Shown here piece after piece: positions 19,890-23,437 of a stretch of 23,437 nt of DNA. Position 1 is the first letter of the stretch. Each line of letters starts with the position of its first letter. The stretch is from positions 1-23,437 of the forward strand of contig MVAQ01000291.1 of NCBI GenBank assembly GCA_014825775.1. The letters are read 5' to 3'. The notes beneath the pieces were generated by a model. The model had not been told where the DNA came from and ran no database searches. It was given only the letters and a program-made list of their open reading frames with translations. Origin of the DNA: Krasilnikovozyma curviuscula (Eukaryota; Basidiomycota; Tremellomycetes; Cystofilobasidiales; Mrakiaceae). Both the position numbers and the translations under genes were made by a program.

Positions 19890-21629
19890 ATGCATCTGTT
19901 ACCCGTCTCTTTACTGTTACTGGCAATCAGTCCTCTGTCTCTCTGTAGGCATGATCAGCACGAGAGGAGGTCCGCCTACGCTTTCACTAACGTTCTCAGC
20001 ACCGAGCAAATCACGGCCCTGGTGAACGACCCTCCTTACACGACGTATTTGGACTGGAAGGCCTCGAAGAATCCTCTTAGGGAGATGTTAATACCTCGGC
20101 CTCGTGAGTTGAACCTTCGCTTTGTGTTTCAGAGGGCTGTTCCGGGTTGAAGTGGGATTGTAAGCTGATGCTTCTATTCCTTTCCGCAAATACAGCTGAT
20201 ACGCCAAACAAGTGAGAAGAGAGACTAGTTGTTGCTTGACTGTAAGATGCTGATGAGGTCTCTGCGTGTTTACTCTGCAGCAAAAAAGTTCGTGCCCAGA
20301 TCCAGAAGCACTTCGCAGGTCTAGTGGGCTGGAAGGAAACGAAAGACACCTTCAAAGCAACGACACCTTACGGAGAAAAAGAAATGACGAATCTGATCTT
20401 TACGTACGAACCTGATTTTGCTGAAAGGCGGTTGGTTATCGCAGCGCACCTCGACTCAAAGTAAGTTCACAATTCTTTCCTCCACTTAGAACTTTGCACT
20501 TACTGATAACTCCTAATGATCCATCAGATTCTTTCCAACACCACCTTTAGATGGCTTCGTTGGTGCGACGGACTCTGCTGCTCCGATGGCTCTTATGCTT
20601 GATCTCTCTGCCGCCCTTACACCTCTCCTAAAAGAACGAGCCAGCCATCTAAAGTCTCTCCGTAAGAAGCTAGACTCTCTGACATTTGATGAGAATGAGG
20701 ACCCTTGGGCGATAGAGGAGGAGCTGGATATCAAAAGCACTTCCCTTGAGTTTATCTTCTTCGACGGTGAAGAAGCCTACAAAGACGTGAGCAGCTCTAT
20801 TCCCGAAGCTACCTGCCGGCCTCATTTTAAATAATTGTCTATCTACAGTGGACCAACACAGACTCCATCTACGGTGCCAAGCACCTTGCTCAGACCTGGT
20901 CCAAAACCTACCTTCAAGATGTCTACCCACGCCGGCAGTCACCACGATCAACGATGCTGACATCGATAGAGAACTTCGTTCTTTTGGATCTCCTCGGTGC
21001 ACCCAAACCACAGCTGTCGTCATTCTACGAGCAGACCGGCTGGCTATACGACGAGATGCGCCGTGTGGAGGGGAAGCTGCTGAGGTCTGGAGGCGATGTC
21101 GAAGAGATGATCAAGACACTTCAAGAGACTCGGGGCGGAGAGAGTGGTGTCGAGTTGGGATGGGAGGCGACAAAAGGTTGGTTCACCCAAAGAGTGCCGG
21201 GTCTGCATCGGTGGGGTGCCATTGAGGATGATCATATTCCATTCATCCAGAGGGGCGTACCAATTCTACATGGTAAACAAGGATTTCTGGTTTTCACCCT
21301 ATGTTCGAGCTAAATGCTTAATTTCCTTTACTTTCAGTCATTCCTGCACCATTCCCCTCCGTATGGCACACCATCGATGATAATGGCAATGCTCTTGATC
21401 TCCCAACCCTCATTCGGTGGTCGATGATCCTCAGAGTGTTCACTGCTGAGTACCTTGGACTGTCACCGCTGCAGTCACCGACAAGGAGCGAGCAGGCCAC
21501 GAAAACGACGGACGATTTGCGATCTGCGACGACTGTTGTCACAGTGAAAAGGAGCGGAGACGAATTTGTGAGTGTCTTCCGTTCTCTATGCCTAACATTA
21601 CTGAGCAAGACTTTTTTTCTCAAAAGTAG
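19890..21629 (+). CDS. QPCT: Glutaminyl-peptide cyclotransferase (QPCT, M28-type), 7 exons
   Basis: A zinc enzyme of the secretory pathway that converts N-terminal glutamine to pyroglutamate on peptides. Exons: 19890-20103, 20196-20211, 20281-20460, 20528-20786, 20849-21272, 21338-21567 and 21627-21629 (stop only); 441 residues. A hydrophobic signal peptide occupies about residues 1-19. The zinc and catalytic residues line up with the animal enzyme: Asp152 in VGATDSA, the acidic pair Glu218/Glu219 in FFDGEEAY, and His375 in PSVWHTIDDN. EDDHIPFIQRGVPILH just before the last site is also characteristic. Exon 2 is only 16 nt. The 3' end is less sure: a GTGAGT...AAAAG intron (21568-21626) leads straight to TAG. 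If it is retained, the frame stays open to 21759 and adds 63 residues. The sequence between the first two motifs and the zinc Asp is intact, so activity is expected. Confidence 0.92.
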
Positions 21630-21981
21630 TGAAATAGAACATAGCATTCAGCTTAGACCAGGAGTTAGTAGCAGGGCAAGATCGGATTGGTCACACATCG
21701 CGTCGCGAGAGAGAGGTTTTAAAACACAAACCCCTTCGCACAATCTAGCACGTAGATAATTCATATTCAGTCTACACGAGAAAGCTGTTTAATCTTGTGT
21801 AAGAACTTCCCTCTGCGCCACCTCTCGAACCGACGAGCTGCAAACTTCGCGTGCCTGATGCATGCCGCACCCGTCAGCAGCATATCATCTTCGGAAATAG
21901 CAGTCTCTGGGCTGAATATCATCCAAAAGACCAGCTTGGTGTCTAAGGAGGGCAGGGCCTCCTGAAACCTCGTCGTACAGG
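21630..21981. promoter_or_regulatory. Intergenic region between glutaminyl cyclase and TRAPPC11
   Basis: About 350 bp separate the cyclase stop codon from the TRAPPC11 start in tandem orientation. It should hold the upstream gene's 3' UTR and the TRAPPC11 promoter. It includes the alternative C-terminal frame of the cyclase up to 21759. I see no recognisable core promoter element or other gene. Confidence 0.35.
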
Positions 21982-23437
21982 ATGAATTCCTACGTAAGTA
22001 CCTTCCACCTTCGCAGTTTCCTCTCCGGGGTGTTTGACCTGATGCCTCTCCTGTTCACGCAGCCTATCCAATTTCTTTCCCACCCTCTCCCTCTGATGTT
22101 TGTGTCAGGCCTTGATTTCTATCAGACCGGGAGCAACTTCACATCGCCCAACCCAGCAGCAGGGGACGCAGCAGCACCAGGAACGGAGGCAGCAGGCACG
22201 GAGCCTGATGATCCATTCCAATCCCTCTCAAACAGGCTGAAAGAGGCTCTGGCTACCAATGGTGGGAGGAGCAAGTCGACGATATGGGATCCTCCTGCTG
22301 TAGGCAAAGAACAGAGGAAGCTGTTCCAAATACTCGTGGTCGACAATGTTCGTCTCAGTTCTTTCTTGAGCCGTACATATCTTTCCCGAATGCTCACCGG
22401 TATCTTTTCTCCACTAGGAGCTCAAACTTCCTCCGTCAAAGATAGCAGTCAATGCTGTCGCAACACCAACTCAGCCGGTTCAGTACCGTTCCCCTCTCTC
22501 ACCTCTGACGCCGAGTTCACCTCTTCATCCAGATGGCATCATTGCTCCTATATGGATACGGAAACACACTGAACTTACTCCCAGTGTGGTAGTTTACTTC
22601 ATCAAGCTGCCTGATGCCGTTGAAGGTGATGATGAGCTCGTGAATGTTGTGAAGGAAAGGAAGAGAATTCTTACAGAGCGAGGAATCAAGTTGACAGTCG
22701 TTTTGGTTGCCAGCAGAGAATTATTGGGTGAGCAAGAAACATTTGTATCTTTCAGTAGAACAACACGCCTCTGACAACCTTCTATTCCTCTTCTCCTCCA
22801 ACCATCTGGGCAGAGGATCCAACACTTGACCCTCGTCTTTCCACAATCCGGCGACAATCACTTCTCGATTCCCGAGCATCTCTATTCGTATTGACACCAG
22901 TTTCCAACAGCGAGCTTGCAGATTTCCTCAAATCCCTCCAAGAAGTTCTCTGGGAGCCATCACTCGACTACTACCTCGCGCACGCGAAACGGGTGCGGCG
23001 GAAACGGGCGAAGAGGTTACAGGGCAGCTGGTTAGGTTGGACCGTCAGAGATAGCTACAAGCTCGGGTTCTTTGAAGAAATCAGATGTGTTGAGATTCCC
23101 TTGGCCAGGAGGTATTACTCGGAATGTCACGAATCCTTAGTCACACTATTCAGCTCGACGTCGCTCTTACCACCACGAACGAAACGATGGGCTGAAGCTA
23201 AGGTTTTGGCGGATTCCCTGTGTGTCAAGATCTGTAAACTATGGATGTATGAAGGTGCTGGAAGCGAAGCGTTGAAATTCTTCAGAGCGCATCTGCATGT
23301 GTTCGAGGTGTTCAGCATTGGATGGGGGATTGGCGGTGACACCTTCGAATGGTGGAGTTGGGTAGGACGACAGTGAGTCAGACTTGATTTCTTGATTTTA
23401 CGAACGATTCCTGATTTCGATACCTCTTCAGATACCG
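21982..23437 (+). CDS. TRAPPC11: Trafficking protein particle complex subunit 11 (TRAPPC11, foie-gras domain), 5' part
   Basis: A subunit of the TRAPP tethering complex acting in ER-to-Golgi and Golgi traffic. Exons visible: 21982-21993, 22063-22347, 22418-22727, 22814-23372, 23432 onward; about 390 residues before the window ends, so the gene is truncated by the window and not by mutation. The N-terminus MNSYP...PLMFVSGLD and the start of the foie-gras domain are visible: a basic stretch (KRVRRKRAKRLQGSW), GWTVRDSYKLGFFEE, ARRYYSE, KRWAEAKVLADSLCVKICKL, FRAHLHVFE and WWSWVGRQY. The spacing of these blocks fits the family (more than 1,100 residues in full). The first coding exon is just 12 nt; its GTAAGT donor and CAG acceptor are good, and the longer unspliced reading beginning at the same ATG is a weaker fit. 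Confidence 0.88.

Overview
The window is nuclear DNA from a fungus, most likely a basidiomycete and plausibly a Tremellomycete (Cryptococcus/Tremella-like). The evidence is gene-dense DNA in which nearly every gene is split by many short introns (mostly about 40-100 nt, GTRNGT donors, CTNAY-like branch sites, YAG acceptors), a GPI-anchored chitin deacetylase of the Cryptococcus type, and typical fungal gene families. The species assignment is inference. I rebuilt exons by reading across intron boundaries. Codon phase closes across all chosen junctions in the main genes, which is the main internal check on the coordinates.

Left part (1-6,750): a TATA-containing promoter leads into a 14-exon chitin deacetylase (338-3059, +). 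It runs tail-to-tail into a ferric reductase (3482-5816, -) with two bis-heme histidine pairs and FAD/NADPH motifs. Upstream of the reductase is a small, unrecognised, probably four-exon gene (6260-6747, -).

Middle (6,897-12,190): an anhydro-N-acetylmuramic acid kinase homologue (AnmK; 6897-8422, -) and an allantoate-permease-family MFS transporter (8715-11188, +) diverge from a roughly 290-bp promoter. That promoter holds a perfect 12-nt inverted repeat (GCGTCCGGTAAA / TTTACCGGACGC) plus a third TTTTACCGG copy. The pair could be a co-regulated uptake and phosphorylation module, which is inference. A low-confidence stretch of unrecognised coding-like sequence on the minus strand follows (about 11,590-12,099).

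Right part (12,191-23,437): an unusual Rab5-like GTPase (+) has a long N-terminal extension, about 170 extra residues between G4 and G5, and a changed G4 motif. It is tail-to-tail with a 17-exon VIP1/Asp1-type diphosphoinositol pentakisphosphate kinase (-). That gene is divergent from a secretory glutaminyl-peptide cyclotransferase (+), which is followed in tandem by the 5' part of TRAPPC11 (+), cut by the window end.

Functional themes are cell-wall modification, metal reduction, scavenging, inositol pyrophosphate signalling and vesicle traffic. No rRNA, tRNA, CRISPR array or transposon was recognised. The best leads are the AnmK/transporter pair, the atypical Rab, a 5-nt micro-exon in the deacetylase, and a splice junction in the transporter that needs either a GA-AG intron or an unusual 17-residue insertion.
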